Positions 1-11,297 are shown, counted from the first letter of the stretch. The stretch is 64,000 nucleotides of DNA from Tissierella sp. Yu-01 (GCF_029537395.1 NZ_CP120677.1:1798001-1862000); one strand, 5' to 3'. Notes: generated by a model from the sequence alone, not told the origin. A program made the numbers and translations.

Positions 1-1053
1 ATCATTGCTTTTTAGTAATCTTTCAGGTATATCTTCAGTTAAATCTAAATTACTTAGTTTTTTTGATTGCTCTACTGTTAACCTTATTGGTTTGGATATA
101 GCCCCACCTATAAAACCAACTATGATTATACTAACAATCATTGATATTACAGTAGTTAATACTATCCTATTCTGAATTTCAGGTATTCTTTTTAAGACTT
201 CCTCCTGATGCCCAACTATATTGAAAATCCAATCAGTTCCTTCAATAGGAGCGAATCCAGTTATAACTTCTTTCCCCTCAAACGTGTAAGTACCTACTCC
301 TGTCTTTTGATCTAAGGCCCTTGAAATAGTTGAGGCTAATTCACTGACACTCTTATCATTTTTAGATTCCTCAATTGGATTATATTGATTAATTACTTTT
401 TCTTTGTCAGGATGTCCTATTATAGTTCCATTGCTATTTATTATATAACTATAACCTTTCCTACCATAACCAGTTTCATCAATAATATCAGTCAAAGTGC
501 TTCCATCTTTTCTTCCTATCAATACACCTACAACATCACCTTGACTCTTTATAGGAACTGCAAACATTAATACAATGTCATCTGTTACACGACTTATTAT
601 TGGTTCTGATACGTTTATTTCTCCACTAAAAGCTTTCCTTATGTAATCTCTATCACCCAATTGAGCAGTAGTGCCATTTGAGTAATTCGCTATTCCATCA
701 GGTCCTACAACGGCTAACTCTAGGAATGAAATTTGTCCTATATTCTCTTGGAGTACAGGAAGCTGCAATTCCCAATCCATTGATTTTATATCTTCTCTTA
801 ATGCCAATACCTCTAAAGTTCTTAGTTGAATTTCAAGTTTACTAGCTGTTAACTTTGCAGCCTCAGATGAAGATGTCCAAATTGAATCAGCTGCAGCATC
901 TGTTAAGGATGTTCTTGCGCTAAATAGAGATATATATCCAATAGCTACTGATGTAATTAAAATCAAGAACGAAAAACTAATAATTAATTTTTTCTTTATA
1001 CTACTCTTAGTAGTGTTTTTTAAATTGATATTTTGTATTTCAAATTTCTCCAT
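1..1053 (-). CDS. Methyl-accepting chemotaxis protein, N-terminal part (cut by window start)
   Basis: The reading frame starts at an ATG behind a GGAGGGTG ribosome site and stays open for 351 codons to the window edge, so the C-terminal signalling part lies outside. A short basic tail (residues 1-23) precedes TM1 (about 24-46), an extracellular dCache-like region with the motif MDWELQLPVLQ, TM2 (about 300-322) and the start of a HAMP domain. It is a close paralogue of the MCPs at 1238, 5699 and 7807, which suggests local gene duplication. The ligand is unknown. Such proteins sit in the inner membrane and control CheA. Confidence 0.93.
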   Translation of the reverse strand, partial: MEKFEIQNINLKNTTKSSIKKKLIISFSFLILITSVAIGYISLFSARTSLTDAAADSIWTSSSEAAKLTASKLEIQLRTLEVLALREDIKSMDWELQLPVLQENIGQISFLELAVVGPDGIANYSNGTTAQLGDRDYIRKAFSGEINVSEPIISRVTDDIVLMFAVPIKSQGDVVGVLIGRKDGSTLTDIIDETGYGRKGYSYIINSNGTIIGHPDKEKVINQYNPIEESKNDKSVSELASTISRALDQKTGVGTYTFEGKEVITGFAPIEGTDWIFNIVGHQEEVLKRIPEIQNRIVLTTVISMIVSIIIVGFIGGAISKPIRLTVEQSKKLSNLDLTEDIPERLLKSND

Positions 1054-1178
1054 ATTAACACCCTCCGATTAAATTATAATTCTGTAAAGTTTACAATATT
1101 GTAATCATTTCATGCATAATCTATTTATACCATCTATAAAAACATTTAAACAAAGTAAAATAAATATATTTTTGCACA

Positions 1179-1213
1179 GAAAAAAGGAGTACCCAAAATT
1201 TGAGGTACTCTTT
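1179..1213 (-). terminator. Rho-independent terminator upstream of the partial MCP
   Basis: GAGTACC (1187-1193) pairs with GGTACTC (1204-1210). On the minus strand the hairpin is followed by a run of Ts. It ends the transcript of the MCP gene at 1238-3286. Confidence 0.8.
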
Positions 1214-1237
1214 TAGCGAAAGTTTTGTTTTAATTAT

Positions 1238-3286
1238 TTACATTTTAAATCTTCTTATTATCATCTGTAGATTTTGAGCTAATTCAGATAATCCCTCACT
1301 TGCGCCAGCAATTTGCTCAATTGAAGCTGTTTGTTCTTCCATGGATGCTGATGCTTCTTGAGTAGAAGCAGAGTTTTCCTCAGCTATAGCTGTTAGACTT
1401 TGCAATGTATCTAATATTGCATTTTTCATTTCTTCCATCTCATTACTTGAAACATATAAATTTTTAATTGCTTCTATTGCATCCTTTATAGAGTCAGAAA
1501 TTAGCAAATATTTTTTCTTGTTATTAACTACACTATTTGTTTGCTCCTTACTTATTATAGATACTCTTTGCATTGTTTTTACTGCATCTTGAGAATTATT
1601 TTGTAATTCATTAACTATATTATCGATTTCCTTGGTGGATGTTGAAGATTGCTCCGCCAATTTTCTAATTTCCTCCGCAACTACTGCGAATCCTTTTCCT
1701 GCCTCCCCTGCTCTTGCGGCCTCAATTGCAGCATTTAGAGCTAAAAGATTTGTTTGTTCTGCAATTGATGAAATTAAATTACTTGCATGTCCAATTTTGT
1801 TAGAGCTTTCATTTGTCTTAATTATTACTTCTTGTATTTCATTATTAGCTTTGGTACTCTCTTCAGTTATTTTTGAAAGATTATTAATTTCATCTAGACC
1901 TTCATCTACAATTGATGTTATTTTTTCACCATAGTTATTTAAATTGTTAATATAGTTTTTATTCTTTTCAATTGATTCTCCCAATAAGGTAGCCTTAGAT
2001 GAACCATCTTCTGTGCTTAAAGCTTGTTCTGATGCACCTCTTGCTATTTCTTCTACAGTCTTAGTAACTTCCTCTGCAGCTATTGCCGATTGTTGAGCCG
2101 TTGTTGTCAGTCCTTCAGAAGCAAATGCAACCTGCTCTGACGAGCCACTTACCTCGCGAATAATCTCTCTTAGACTATTTATTGTATTTTGAAATGCTCT
2201 TGCTAAATCTCCTGTTTCATCACTATTCTTAATAAGCTTTTCAGATACATCCTGGGTTAAATCTAAATTTGCTAAATTTTCAGCTTGCTTTACTGATTGA
2301 ATTATTGGTTTTGTAATTGTGTTGCTTATAAAACTTATTATGATAATACTAATAATTAAAATAATTGCAACAGCTAAAACAATACTCCTCTGTAATGTAG
2401 GTATTGATGCTAAGATTTCATCTTCATACCCTACAACAAAAAACATCCAATCGGTACCTTCTACAGGTGAAAAACCAGCATATAAACGTTTTCCGTTATC
2501 GTTGTAATTACCAACCCCTGTCTTTTCTTCAAATGCCTTTTTAAAAAGTAAAGATATTGTTTCCAAGTTTTCATCCTTCTGAGCTTCTAAAATAGGATTA
2601 AATCTATTTAATACTTTTTGTCTATCTGGATGTGCCATAAATACTCCATATCCATTAATTATATAACCATAACCTTCTTCCCCATACCCTGTATCGTCAG
2701 TTATTTCACTTAAAGTATTTGCATCCCTACTACCTAATAATGCACCCACTACTTTGCCTTCCCTTTCAATAGGTACAGTAAAATTTATTACGGATTCATT
2801 ACTTAAACGACTAATTAATGGATCAGTTACATTAGCCTCACCTTTTAAAGCTTCTGTTATGTAATGTAAATCTCCTAATTGAACATCTGTCCCATCTGAA
2901 TATGTAGCTTTCCCACTTGGGCCAACTACTGCAAGTTCAAGAAAGTCACTTCTATTTAATTGATTTTGTAATATAGGCTGTTGTATCTCCCAATCCATGG
3001 TTTGAAAATCTTCTCTCAAGGCTATCATTTCTAAGGTTTTTATCTGGGTTTCGATTCTACTAACTGTTAATTTTGCTCCATCATTTGCTGCTATACCAAT
3101 TGAGTCTTCTGCCGCTTTTGTTAGAGACGTACTTCCATTTCTTAAAGAAATAAGTCCCGTGACTATGGATGATAGTAAAATTATAACTGAAAAACTAATA
3201 ATTAATTTTGATCTGATGCTTGTTTTATTTGCTTTTTTAATATTTATTTTTTTTGCATTAAACCTTTTAATATTAATTTTTTCCAT
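1238..3286 (-). CDS. Methyl-accepting chemotaxis protein
   Basis: A 682-residue transmembrane chemoreceptor. I use the second ATG, six bases after GAGGGGG; the longer frame adds five residues upstream of any ribosome site. Order: basic tail with pentads of the type [IF]-N-x-K-[KR] (residues 1-25), TM1 (about 27-48), dCache-like sensor (about 50-300), TM2, HAMP (about 325-380), then the coiled-coil signalling domain with the hairpin tip [19 protein letters not shown] (about residues 505-530). A SigD-like promoter lies upstream and a terminator downstream, so it looks monocistronic. The ligand cannot be told from the sequence. Confidence 0.95.
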   Translation of the reverse strand: MEKINIKRFNAKKINIKKANKTSIRSKLIISFSVIILLSSIVTGLISLRNGSTSLTKAAEDSIGIAANDGAKLTVSRIETQIKTLEMIALREDFQTMDWEIQQPILQNQLNRSDFLELAVVGPSGKATYSDGTDVQLGDLHYITEALKGEANVTDPLISRLSNESVINFTVPIEREGKVVGALLGSRDANTLSEITDDTGYGEEGYGYIINGYGVFMAHPDRQKVLNRFNPILEAQKDENLETISLLFKKAFEEKTGVGNYNDNGKRLYAGFSPVEGTDWMFFVVGYEDEILASIPTLQRSIVLAVAIILIISIIIISFISNTITKPIIQSVKQAENLANLDLTQDVSEKLIKNSDETGDLARAFQNTINSLREIIREVSGSSEQVAFASEGLTTTAQQSAIAAEEVTKTVEEIARGASEQALSTEDGSSKATLLGESIEKNKNYINNLNNYGEKITSIVDEGLDEINNLSKITEESTKANNEIQEVIIKTNESSNKIGHASNLISSIAEQTNLLALNAAIEAARAGEAGKGFAVVAEEIRKLAEQSSTSTKEIDNIVNELQNNSQDAVKTMQRVSIISKEQTNSVVNNKKKYLLISDSIKDAIEAIKNLYVSSNEMEEMKNAILDTLQSLTAIAEENSASTQEASASMEEQTASIEQIAGASEGLSELAQNLQMIIRRFKM

Positions 3287-3318
3287 TATAAACCCCCTCA
3301 TGAAGTTAGTTACTATAC

Positions 3319-3345
3319 TTATCGGAAAATTTCAACATTTATTAA
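3319..3345 (-). promoter_or_regulatory. SigD (FliA)-like promoter for the MCP gene at 1238-3286
   Basis: On the minus strand TTAA is followed after exactly 15 bp by TCCGATAA, close to the motility sigma-factor consensus TAAA-N15-GCCGATAA. It lies about 35-60 bp before the start codon. Three other genes of this cluster carry sites of the same design. Confidence 0.65.
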
Positions 3346-3364
3346 TATCAAAGTCGCATAAACT

Positions 3365-3400
3365 CAAAAAACAAGACCACCTTATATTGATGATCTTGTA
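3365..3400 (-). terminator. Terminator after the MCP gene at 3417
   Basis: On the minus strand ACAAGATCAT (3390-3399) pairs with GTGGTCTTGT (3371-3380), including G-U pairs, and is followed by TTTTTTG. Confidence 0.75.
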
Positions 3401-3416
3401 GATTGAATTTTTATCA

Positions 3417-5474
3417 CTATACTGTAAATCTATTTACTAAATCAATTAAATCTTGTGCCAATCTCTGTAAATCTTCTGAATGCTCAACAAATGTAGTAGT
3501 AATTGCTGTTACTTCCTCTGCAGATGCTGATACCTCTTCTGTACTTGCACTTATTTCCTCTGATACAGCAGAAATGTTTTGTGTGCTTTCAACGATATAA
3601 TCTTTCTTGCTATCCATATTTACAGTTGAATTATTTATTTCATCAATTTTAGAACCTAACATTTGCACTGAATTAAGAATTTCATCAAATATCTCTCTAG
3701 TAGAATCCACAGATTGTATTTGATCTTTTATCAATTCACTATTGGCATTCATAGCATTAACAGCTTCATTTGTTCTTATATTCATATTCTCAATTAATTT
3801 GCTAATATCTTGCGTTGCATTAGAAGATTGTTCTGCAAGTTTTCGAATCTCGTCTGCAACTACTGCGAAGCCCCTTCCTGCTTCACCTGCTCTAGCTGCT
3901 TCTATGGCAGCATTTAAAGCCAGTAAGTTAGTTTGGTCTGCTATTTGATTTATGGTATCTGTTATTATATTTATCTCGTCTGCTGAAGACTTGACTTCAC
4001 CTATTATTTTATTTACATTCATTGTTGAACTTCCAGTTTTATTTGCCTTTTCTACAAGGACTTCCACCTGTTCTATACCCTTATTACCTAATTCTCTTGC
4101 ATCGTTTGTAAGATTATTAACCTCGGATGTTGCAGTTACAACCTCCTCTAAGGCTCTTGCTAATTCGTTTATATTTTGAGAGTTATTATCTATTTCAGTA
4201 GCCTGTTCTTGGCTTCCTCTTGCAACCTCTTGAATCGTAGCAGATATCTCGTTTATAGCTAAATTTGTTTCCTTAGTCATATCAAGTATTGAATTAGATG
4301 TTTCTGCAACTGTATTTGAAGATCCTTTTACGTTTCTAATTACATCTCTTACCTTTTCCAGCATTAGGTTGTAATTGTTAACAAGCTCACCAAATTCATC
4401 CTTAGATTTAACACTAACAGTTGCAGTTAAATCTCCCTCAGATACCTTCTTGAATCCTTCATTTATCTTTCTAATATTACTAGCTATATAATTGCTTATA
4501 ATTAATGAAATGGCTATTGTAACTATTATTGCTATTGCAGCTATTATTATAGTATTCCTAAGTAGTACTGCTGTTTCACTAATCAGCTCATTCTCAGATA
4601 ATGATGCACCTATTTTCCAGCCGGTCTTTTCATTTGTTCTATAAGCATACATTCTATTTTCATTGTTATATAAATGCTCAATATAGTCTTCTTTATTTGA
4701 TGATATCTCATTCCAAATCTCTAGTTCAGTAATTGTATCCTTCCCTATTAAACTCTTATCAGGACTTACAATTGAAAATCCATTTGCATCAGTTACAAAA
4801 ATATAACCTTCTTTACCAACTGTCAAATTAGATAAGTTATCACTTAATGTATTTAAATCAATATCAACACCAACTACTCCTATTACCTCTCCATTATACT
4901 CTATTGATTTTGATAGTGTAACTACCATATTACCAGTTGTAGAATCTATATACGGGTCAATCCATATTGGCTGACCACTGTTACTTGCAGCAACTTGGTA
5001 CCACTCTCTACTGGTTGGGTCATAATTTGAAAAATCTCCTTCTGGATAAGCAAGAGTTCTTTTATCTCTAGTGCCATAAAATGTTTGTAAAATATTAGTA
5101 TCTAAATCAGTCGCTTTTCTCAACTCATTTGTCACAATTGCTGAGATATTAGCAACTTCAGGTTCATTATAGTAATCCATCAATAAGGAGTTTTGAGCTA
5201 CAATTTCAATTTGCTTTTCTAATCCTATCAGATAATTATCAATACTAAGTTCAACATACTCTAGTGTCTGCATACTAGATGTCTTTAGTTGTTCTTCTAA
5301 TGACTTATATGAATTCCAATAATTAACGATACCAACAACTGAAATCGAAATTACCGACATACATACAAGTACTAGGGTCAACTTTATCTTTATAGATTGG
5401 AGTTTGATTCCCTTTCTATCCTTTTCACCCCTTAATTTCTTTTCTCTTTTAGATTCTTTTTCTACCTTTACCAT
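3417..5474 (-). CDS. Methyl-accepting chemotaxis protein with amino-acid-type dCache sensor
   Basis: A 685-residue chemoreceptor; ATG behind AGGAGGG. TM1 is near residues 28-48, followed by a dCache_1 sensor, TM2 (about 300-322), HAMP, and a signalling domain with the tip [19 protein letters not shown]. The sensor contains YDPTSREWY near residues 150-158 and GVDID near 203. This matches the Y-x4-R-x-W-Y ... D pattern of the amino-acid-binding dCache_1 class (PctA type), so I infer an amino-acid ligand. It differs from the four other MCPs here in its N-terminus and sensor, so it is not a recent duplicate of them. Confidence 0.95.
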   Translation of the reverse strand: MVKVEKESKREKKLRGEKDRKGIKLQSIKIKLTLVLVCMSVISISVVGIVNYWNSYKSLEEQLKTSSMQTLEYVELSIDNYLIGLEKQIEIVAQNSLLMDYYNEPEVANISAIVTNELRKATDLDTNILQTFYGTRDKRTLAYPEGDFSNYDPTSREWYQVAASNSGQPIWIDPYIDSTTGNMVVTLSKSIEYNGEVIGVVGVDIDLNTLSDNLSNLTVGKEGYIFVTDANGFSIVSPDKSLIGKDTITELEIWNEISSNKEDYIEHLYNNENRMYAYRTNEKTGWKIGASLSENELISETAVLLRNTIIIAAIAIIVTIAISLIISNYIASNIRKINEGFKKVSEGDLTATVSVKSKDEFGELVNNYNLMLEKVRDVIRNVKGSSNTVAETSNSILDMTKETNLAINEISATIQEVARGSQEQATEIDNNSQNINELARALEEVVTATSEVNNLTNDARELGNKGIEQVEVLVEKANKTGSSTMNVNKIIGEVKSSADEINIITDTINQIADQTNLLALNAAIEAARAGEAGRGFAVVADEIRKLAEQSSNATQDISKLIENMNIRTNEAVNAMNANSELIKDQIQSVDSTREIFDEILNSVQMLGSKIDEINNSTVNMDSKKDYIVESTQNISAVSEEISASTEEVSASAEEVTAITTTFVEHSEDLQRLAQDLIDLVNRFTV

Positions 5475-5518
5475 TTTTGTCCCTCCTATTTATGTCATAA
5501 TTAACTTTGGTTCTATTA

Positions 5519-5545
5519 CAATCGACAAATAGTTTAAATTATTAA
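5519..5545 (-). promoter_or_regulatory. SigD-like promoter for the MCP gene at 3417-5474
   Basis: TTAA, 15 bp, GTCGATTG on the minus strand, 45-70 bp before the start codon. It matches the design of the neighbouring sites, with weaker agreement in the -10 box. Confidence 0.5.
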
Positions 5546-5604
5546 GCGATTGCAATAAATTGGAAAACATTTTACAATATATACCCAAATTCCTATTTTA
5601 TAAC

Positions 5605-5631
5605 TTAAGAATTTTCAAAATTTGCCGATAA
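5605..5631 (+). promoter_or_regulatory. SigD-like promoter for the two-MCP operon at 5699-10002
   Basis: TTAA (5605-5608), 15 bp, GCCGATAA (5624-5631): the -10 box is the full motility consensus. The start codon follows 68 bp later. Confidence 0.7.
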
Positions 5632-5698
5632 AATAATGGAAATACATTTATTTTCTTTAATTTATCGAAATTTCAGATAAAACAAAAGGGGGATCTAT

Positions 5699-7786
5699 AT
5701 GGAAAAGGCTAAGCTAGGACTTAAGGGAATTAAGCTTAAAAAACCAAAAATAAAAAAGTCTAATAGTCCTAAGTCAAAAAGAAATAAATTTAATTTTAAA
5801 AGTATCAAAACTAAATTAGTACTTTACTTTTCATTAATTATTCTTGTTTCCTCACTAGCTCTAGGACTTCTCTCTTTAAACAGTGCCAAAGATTCATTAA
5901 TGCTACAAACACAAACATCCATCGCGCAGATGATACGAGAAGGTACGAAATCAGTTAGAACAGGGGTGGATCATCATTTGAATACTCTCGAAATATTCGC
6001 AAAGAGAGAAGATATCATTAGTATGGATTGGGAATTACAACAGCCCATCCTTCAAATGGAAGTATGGAATTCCCAATTTAGTGAATTGGCAATAGTAAAG
6101 CCTGATGGATCAGCAACATATTCAACTGGTATACAAAATGATTTAGGTGACTTAAGTCATATACAAGATGCACTAAAGGGAAAAGCTTCAGCTTCAGATT
6201 TATTAATAGACATTCGAACAGGTTCTCCTAATATTAATTATGCAGTTCCTATTTACAGTGGCGGGAGCGTCATAGGTGCTTTAGAAGGTAGAATGATGGG
6301 ATATGCACTGAGTGAAATCACGAATGATATTAGCATCGGAAATGAAGGATACTGTTTCATGGTAAATAATGAAGGTACAGTCGTTGCCCATCCTGATATT
6401 ATTAAGGTAGTTACTCAGTTTAATCCTATTGAAAGGGCTCAATCAGATGAAAAACAAATACCTATGGCAAATTTAATAAGTGATATAATTCAGAAAAAAG
6501 CTGGTGCAGGCTCTTACATACTTGATGGTGAAAATTCTTATGTTGGATTTAAGGCTGTTGAGGATACTAACTGGATTTTAATATTCGTAGCAAATGAAGA
6601 TTCAATATTAAGTAGCGTTAATGATTTACAGGATAATTTAATGATGCTGATGATAATAATTTTAGTTATTAGTATTATTATCACATACTTAATTGGCCGC
6701 TCAATAGCTAATCCTATAATCGATATTGAAAAGTTCTCTAGTAATATATCAGATTTAGACATAACTAATAATATTCCTGACAAATACCTGAGAAAGAAAG
6801 ACGAGGTTGGAACACTAGCTAAGTCCCTTCAAAACATAACTGAAAATCTGAGAAGCATTATAATAGAAATCAATGATTCTTCAGAACAAGTGGCAGCAGC
6901 TTCAGAGCAACTAACTTCAACTTCCCAACTAACATCTATATCTGCTGAAGAAATATCCAGAACAGTTGAAGAAATTGCTAAAGGAGCTTCTGAACAAGCA
7001 TCCAGTACAGAAGTTGGCTCAAGTAAGGTATCTCAATTAGGAAATACCATCGAGAAGAGCAAAGATCATATGAATAAGTTAAATGATGAAGCAGGAAAAG
7101 CATCTTCAATCGCAGTAAAGGGTTTAGATGATATGGACAAACTTGCCCATATTACCGGGGAATCTAGCAAGACTATAGAAGAAATACATGAAGTAATATT
7201 AAAGACGAATGAAAGCTCTGAAAAAATTGGGGAAGCAAGCAGTGTAATTGGCTCAATTGCAGAGCAAACAAATCTATTGGCTTTGAATGCTGCCATAGAA
7301 GCAGCTCGGGCAGGAGAAGCTGGAAGAGGTTTCGCAGTAGTAGCTGATGAAATTAGAAAGTTAGCGGAACAATCATCCAATTCTACCAAAGAAATCAATT
7401 CAGTTGTAATCGAGTTGATGGCAAACTCTGATAGTGCTGTTAAAACTATGGAAAGAGTTAACTCAATTACTAAGGAGCAAGTGGAAAAGGTAGAATTAAG
7501 CATCGAAAAGTACAATTCCATCTATGGAGCTCTTAAGAATGTAGATGATAGGTTAGAGAAGGCTAATTCAGCAATGGATGCAATGGAAAAAATGAAGAAC
7601 CAAATACTTGACACACTTCAAAATTTAACAGCTATAGCAGAAGAAAATGCTGCATCGACTGAAGAAGCGACTGCTTCTATTGAAGAACAAACTGCTTCGA
7701 TCTCTGATATAGCTAGTTCTAGTGAAGACCTAGCAAAACTTGCACAAGACCTTAAATCAATAATTGACAAATTTAAAGTCGAATAG
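5699..7786 (+). CDS. Methyl-accepting chemotaxis protein
   Basis: A 695-residue chemoreceptor; ATG behind AAGGGGGA. A basic tail of about 35 residues rich in K and N comes first, then TM1 (about 40-60), a dCache-like sensor carrying [13 protein letters not shown]2 (about 318-340), HAMP, and a signalling domain with tip [19 protein letters not shown] and [18 protein letters not shown]. It is the first gene of a two-gene operon, 20 bp before the next MCP. It is a paralogue of the genes at 1, 1238 and 7807. Ligand unknown. Confidence 0.95.
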   Translation: MEKAKLGLKGIKLKKPKIKKSNSPKSKRNKFNFKSIKTKLVLYFSLIILVSSLALGLLSLNSAKDSLMLQTQTSIAQMIREGTKSVRTGVDHHLNTLEIFAKREDIISMDWELQQPILQMEVWNSQFSELAIVKPDGSATYSTGIQNDLGDLSHIQDALKGKASASDLLIDIRTGSPNINYAVPIYSGGSVIGALEGRMMGYALSEITNDISIGNEGYCFMVNNEGTVVAHPDIIKVVTQFNPIERAQSDEKQIPMANLISDIIQKKAGAGSYILDGENSYVGFKAVEDTNWILIFVANEDSILSSVNDLQDNLMMLMIIILVISIIITYLIGRSIANPIIDIEKFSSNISDLDITNNIPDKYLRKKDEVGTLAKSLQNITENLRSIIIEINDSSEQVAAASEQLTSTSQLTSISAEEISRTVEEIAKGASEQASSTEVGSSKVSQLGNTIEKSKDHMNKLNDEAGKASSIAVKGLDDMDKLAHITGESSKTIEEIHEVILKTNESSEKIGEASSVIGSIAEQTNLLALNAAIEAARAGEAGRGFAVVADEIRKLAEQSSNSTKEINSVVIELMANSDSAVKTMERVNSITKEQVEKVELSIEKYNSIYGALKNVDDRLEKANSAMDAMEKMKNQILDTLQNLTAIAEENAASTEEATASIEEQTASISDIASSSEDLAKLAQDLKSIIDKFKVE

Positions 7787-7806
7787 ACTGTAAAGGAGAT
7801 TATTAA

Positions 7807-10002
7807 ATGAACGGAGAAGATTCTAAAAAAAATATAAAACTTCTAGAAAAACTAAAAAACATTAAAAATATAAAGATTAAAAAGTTAAATTTAAAAAATC
7901 TTAATTTTAAAAAACTTGACTTCAAAAATTTAAACTTTAAGAAAGTTAATTTAAAGAATTTTAATTTTAAAAATTCCTATAGAAATTTAACAAATAAGAT
8001 TAATAGTATTGATTTTAGAAGTATAAACACTAAATTAATTGCATATTTTTCAGTTCTAATTTTAGTTTCAACTTTACTAATTGGTCTATTTTCTTTGCAA
8101 AGTGCTAGTTCATCATTAAGAAAAGAAGCTGAAAACTCATTAGCTACTTTGACAAATGAAACAGCAAAAACTGTTGCAAGTAGAATTGAAACACAAATGA
8201 AGTCCTTGGAGCTTATAGCCTTACGTGGAGAAATTAACAGAATGAGATGGACAGAACAACAAACTGTTCTTTCAAGCGTATTAAGCTCAACTGATTTTCA
8301 AGCATTTGGTGTTATAAATCCTGATGGTGACGTTACTTACTCCAATGGAACCAAAGAAAACTTAGAAAGCACCGATGAAATGATGGATGTAATAAAAGAT
8401 GGAACAAATCTAATAATCTTTAATGTAGGAAGTATGACAGAAGGAGTACAATTAAACCTACTTACTCCAATTTATAGAAATGATAAAGTAGTAGGTGCAT
8501 TATTAGGAAGACGAGATGGATTTTCATTGAGTGATATTACCGATGAAACAGGATATGGTGAAAATGGCTATGGATATATAATAGATGAGAACGGAACTGT
8601 AATTGCCCATCCAGTTAGAAACCTAGTTTTAAGCAAATTTAATCCAATAGTTGTTGCAGAACAGGATAGCAGTCAAAGGTCAATGGCCAAATTAACCAAA
8701 AATATCCTTGCTAAAAAAACCGGACTAGATACAGTACAATACAACGGTGAAGATCTATATGCAGGATTTGCTCCTATTGAAAATACTAATTGGTCCATTG
8801 TAATAACGGCAAATGAAGATGAAGTCTTGTCAGCGGTCCCAGTTTTACGTAATACATTGGCAATCCTGATACTGATTATACTTATAGGAAGTATTGCAAT
8901 TACCAGTGTAATTGGTTTTTCAATAACCAGGCCAATAATTGAATCAATAAGGTATTCAAAGATAATTGCAAACCTAGATATATCACAGGACATACCAGTA
9001 AATAGACTTAAGGGCAAAGATGAAACTGCAGAATTATCAAGATCCTTACAAAGCATTATTGATAATCTTCGAAATATAATTAGAAATGTTAATGACAATT
9101 CTGAGCAGTTAGCCATAGCTTCTAAGGAATTATCAAAAACCTCTCAACAGACTGCATTTGCTTCAGAAGAAGTGACTAAGACTGTTGAGGAAATAGCAAA
9201 AGGTGCATCAGAACAAGCTCAAAGTACAGAAATTGGTGCAGAAAGAGCAACTATATTGGGAGAGATTATTGAGAGGAATCGTGAATTAAATAAAGAATTA
9301 ACTGATGCATCAAAAAATGTTTCAATTGTTGTTGAGGAAGGCTTAGTAGAAATCGATAATCTGATTAAGGTCACTGAAGAAAACAACAAGGCAACTGAAA
9401 TAATATCTCAAGTTATAAATAAAACTAATGAAAGTTCATCAAAAATCGGAGAAGCTAGTAATGTAATCTCAGCTATAGCAAATAAAACTAATTTGCTTGC
9501 TTTAAATGCGGCAATCGAAGCAGCAAGAGCCGGCGAAGCTGGCAAGGGCTTCGCAGTAGTTGCGGATGAAATTCGTAAACTTGCGGAACAATCTGCCGAT
9601 TCTACTAAATCTATCAATAAAATTGTTGGGGAGTTACAAAAGAATGCTCAAAATGCTGTGGAAACTATCGAAAGAGTATCTGAAATTGTTAAGGAGCAAA
9701 CACAAGGTGTTATAAATAGTAAGGATAAGTATATGCTCATCGGTAATGCAATGGAAGACGAGATTAAGGCGGTAGTTGAACTCCATGATGCAGGTAAAGA
9801 AATGGAACAAATGAAAGCTGATATTTTAAATACCTTGCAGAATCTTACAGCTATTGCTGAAGAGAACTCTGCTTCAACTCAACAAGCATCTGCATCAATG
9901 GAAGAACAGGCAGCGTCTATAGAGGAGATAGCAAGTACAAGCGAAAGCTTAGCTGAACTATCTCAGAATTTAAAAGATTCAATTAGTAAATTTAAGGTTT
10001 AA
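7807..10002 (+). CDS. Methyl-accepting chemotaxis protein with pentad-repeat N-terminal tail
   Basis: A 731-residue chemoreceptor; ATG behind AAAGGAG. The cytoplasmic tail is unusually long: residues 27-56 are six consecutive pentads of the form [LVF]-[ND]-[LF]-K-[NK], encoded by an AT-rich 15-bp period. TM1 (about 76-98), a dCache-like sensor, TM2, HAMP and the signalling domain follow. At the signalling tip the usual E/D-Q-T-N of its neighbours is N-K-T-N, though [16 protein letters not shown] is intact. The hairpin tip contacts CheA/CheW, so this change could alter coupling, which is an inference. Confidence 0.94.
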   Translation: MNGEDSKKNIKLLEKLKNIKNIKIKKLNLKNLNFKKLDFKNLNFKKVNLKNFNFKNSYRNLTNKINSIDFRSINTKLIAYFSVLILVSTLLIGLFSLQSASSSLRKEAENSLATLTNETAKTVASRIETQMKSLELIALRGEINRMRWTEQQTVLSSVLSSTDFQAFGVINPDGDVTYSNGTKENLESTDEMMDVIKDGTNLIIFNVGSMTEGVQLNLLTPIYRNDKVVGALLGRRDGFSLSDITDETGYGENGYGYIIDENGTVIAHPVRNLVLSKFNPIVVAEQDSSQRSMAKLTKNILAKKTGLDTVQYNGEDLYAGFAPIENTNWSIVITANEDEVLSAVPVLRNTLAILILIILIGSIAITSVIGFSITRPIIESIRYSKIIANLDISQDIPVNRLKGKDETAELSRSLQSIIDNLRNIIRNVNDNSEQLAIASKELSKTSQQTAFASEEVTKTVEEIAKGASEQAQSTEIGAERATILGEIIERNRELNKELTDASKNVSIVVEEGLVEIDNLIKVTEENNKATEIISQVINKTNESSSKIGEASNVISAIANKTNLLALNAAIEAARAGEAGKGFAVVADEIRKLAEQSADSTKSINKIVGELQKNAQNAVETIERVSEIVKEQTQGVINSKDKYMLIGNAMEDEIKAVVELHDAGKEMEQMKADILNTLQNLTAIAEENSASTQQASASMEEQAASIEEIASTSESLAELSQNLKDSISKFKV

Positions 10003-10003
10003 C

Positions 10004-10055
10004 TTAAAAGAAAGCACAATTTATGATAATTAGCATAAATTGTGCTTTCTTTTAA
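10004..10055. terminator. Bidirectional terminator between convergent genes
   Basis: A perfect 22-bp stem (10004-10025 with 10034-10055) with an 8-base loop and A/T-rich ends works on both strands. It serves the MCP operon on the plus strand and the GGDEF/HD-GYP gene on the minus strand, whose stop codon (10052-10054) lies inside the stem. Confidence 0.88.
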
Positions 10056-11215
10056 ATGGCAGCTTTCCTAGATTTGACTAAATCAATAAATATCTTTGCT
10101 ATATCAGGATCAAATTGCGTTCCTATATTAGACTTTATTTCCTCTAAGGCACTATCTACTGACATCTGTTGTCTATATACTCTTTTTACTGTCATTGCAG
10201 AAAATGCATCTGTAATTTGAAGTATACGACCCTCAATAGGTGTATCATCACCTTTGATTCCAAAGGGATATCCATTTCCATCCCAACGTTCATGATGATA
10301 TAATATTGCATTTTTTATTACGTCAGGAAAATCATAGTTTCTAATTATATTTAACCCATTTATTACATGCTCCTTTATTATGGAGTATTCCTCATTATCT
10401 AACTTATAGGGTTTACGTAATATATCACTTGAAATAATTATCTTTCCTATGTCATGCAGCCATCCGGCTAAATAAATTTGTTCAATTTCCTTACTTGGTA
10501 GTTTTAACGCTTCAGCCAAACTCACGGCATATTTTGCAGTTGATTGGGAATGAACATATGTATACATATCCTTCTCAGCTAGTACTTTTAGCAATTGATC
10601 TCCTTGATTGTGAAAAATGTCTTCATTCACTATTTTATTGGAGATACGTTTTTTATATTTTTCATAGTATAAATTCGCTTCTGCTTTTTGTATTAATTGG
10701 GTTATGCTTAAAGAAAATTCCTTTGTACTAAATGACTCCCCTATGGAAAATTCAATTTTAATTGGATCCTTGATTGTTTCAATATTGTAAGTGTCATCAA
10801 ACATCAAACTATATATTTCTTCACTGATACTTTTTTCATGTAAAATAGGCAAGTCCTTTATAATTAGTATAAATTCATCTCCACCTAATCTACCTACAAT
10901 GGAGTTAAGATTTGCTGTCTTATGTCCAAGTGCTTTACCGAATTTTACCAAAACATCATTAGCTACTAAATGTCCATATTTCTCATTGAAGTGTCTAAAG
11001 TTATCTATTCCAATAACTAAAGCTGTTACATTTTGACCAGTGTCTACCATCATCTGTCCATATTCCATCACAAATGAAAGCGTTGCCACCCCAGTGATTG
11101 AATCTTTTATTCTAAATCTATTTAATAATATATTGCTCAGTAACCCTTCCTTTAATATGGATTTGTACTTAATATTGGATATTGGTATGCTTATTCGTCT
11201 AGTACCCTTTGTCAT
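10052..11215 (-). CDS. GGDEF / HD-GYP cyclic-di-GMP protein
   Basis: A 387-residue soluble protein; ATG seven bases after AGGGAGGTG (the open frame extends 13 residues further without a ribosome site). The N-terminal half is a GGDEF domain with an intact RLGGDEF motif (about residue 133), so it may make c-di-GMP. The RxxD inhibitory site usually found just before GGDEF is absent. The C-terminal half is an HD-GYP phosphodiesterase domain with HDIGK (about 255) and HHERWDGNGYP (about 307). There are no membrane segments or sensory domain apart from about 60 N-terminal residues. The SigD-like promoter ties it to motility. Confidence 0.93.
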   Translation of the reverse strand: MTKGTRRISIPISNIKYKSILKEGLLSNILLNRFRIKDSITGVATLSFVMEYGQMMVDTGQNVTALVIGIDNFRHFNEKYGHLVANDVLVKFGKALGHKTANLNSIVGRLGGDEFILIIKDLPILHEKSISEEIYSLMFDDTYNIETIKDPIKIEFSIGESFSTKEFSLSITQLIQKAEANLYYEKYKKRISNKIVNEDIFHNQGDQLLKVLAEKDMYTYVHSQSTAKYAVSLAEALKLPSKEIEQIYLAGWLHDIGKIIISSDILRKPYKLDNEEYSIIKEHVINGLNIIRNYDFPDVIKNAILYHHERWDGNGYPFGIKGDDTPIEGRILQITDAFSAMTVKRVYRQQMSVDSALEEIKSNIGTQFDPDIAKIFIDLVKSRKAAI

Positions 11216-11265
11216 CTTACACCTCCCTAAAATATGTTTAAGGTATAACGGCAAGTCCTTTCTTT

Positions 11266-11293
11266 ATATCGGTTAATATTGCAAAAAGATTAA
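11266..11293 (-). promoter_or_regulatory. SigD-like promoter for the GGDEF/HD-GYP gene
   Basis: TAAT, 15 bp, ACCGATAT on the minus strand, about 50-80 bp before the ATG. The -10 box CCGATAT is the Bacillus SigD form. Confidence 0.55.
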
Positions 11294-11297
11294 TATA

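Noticed and set aside
5699-10002. Long antisense open frames within the MCP genes (for example 7066-7521 and 8673-9116)
   Set aside because: They are shadows of the heptad-rich coding sequence, have no ribosome sites and resemble each other only because the MCPs do.
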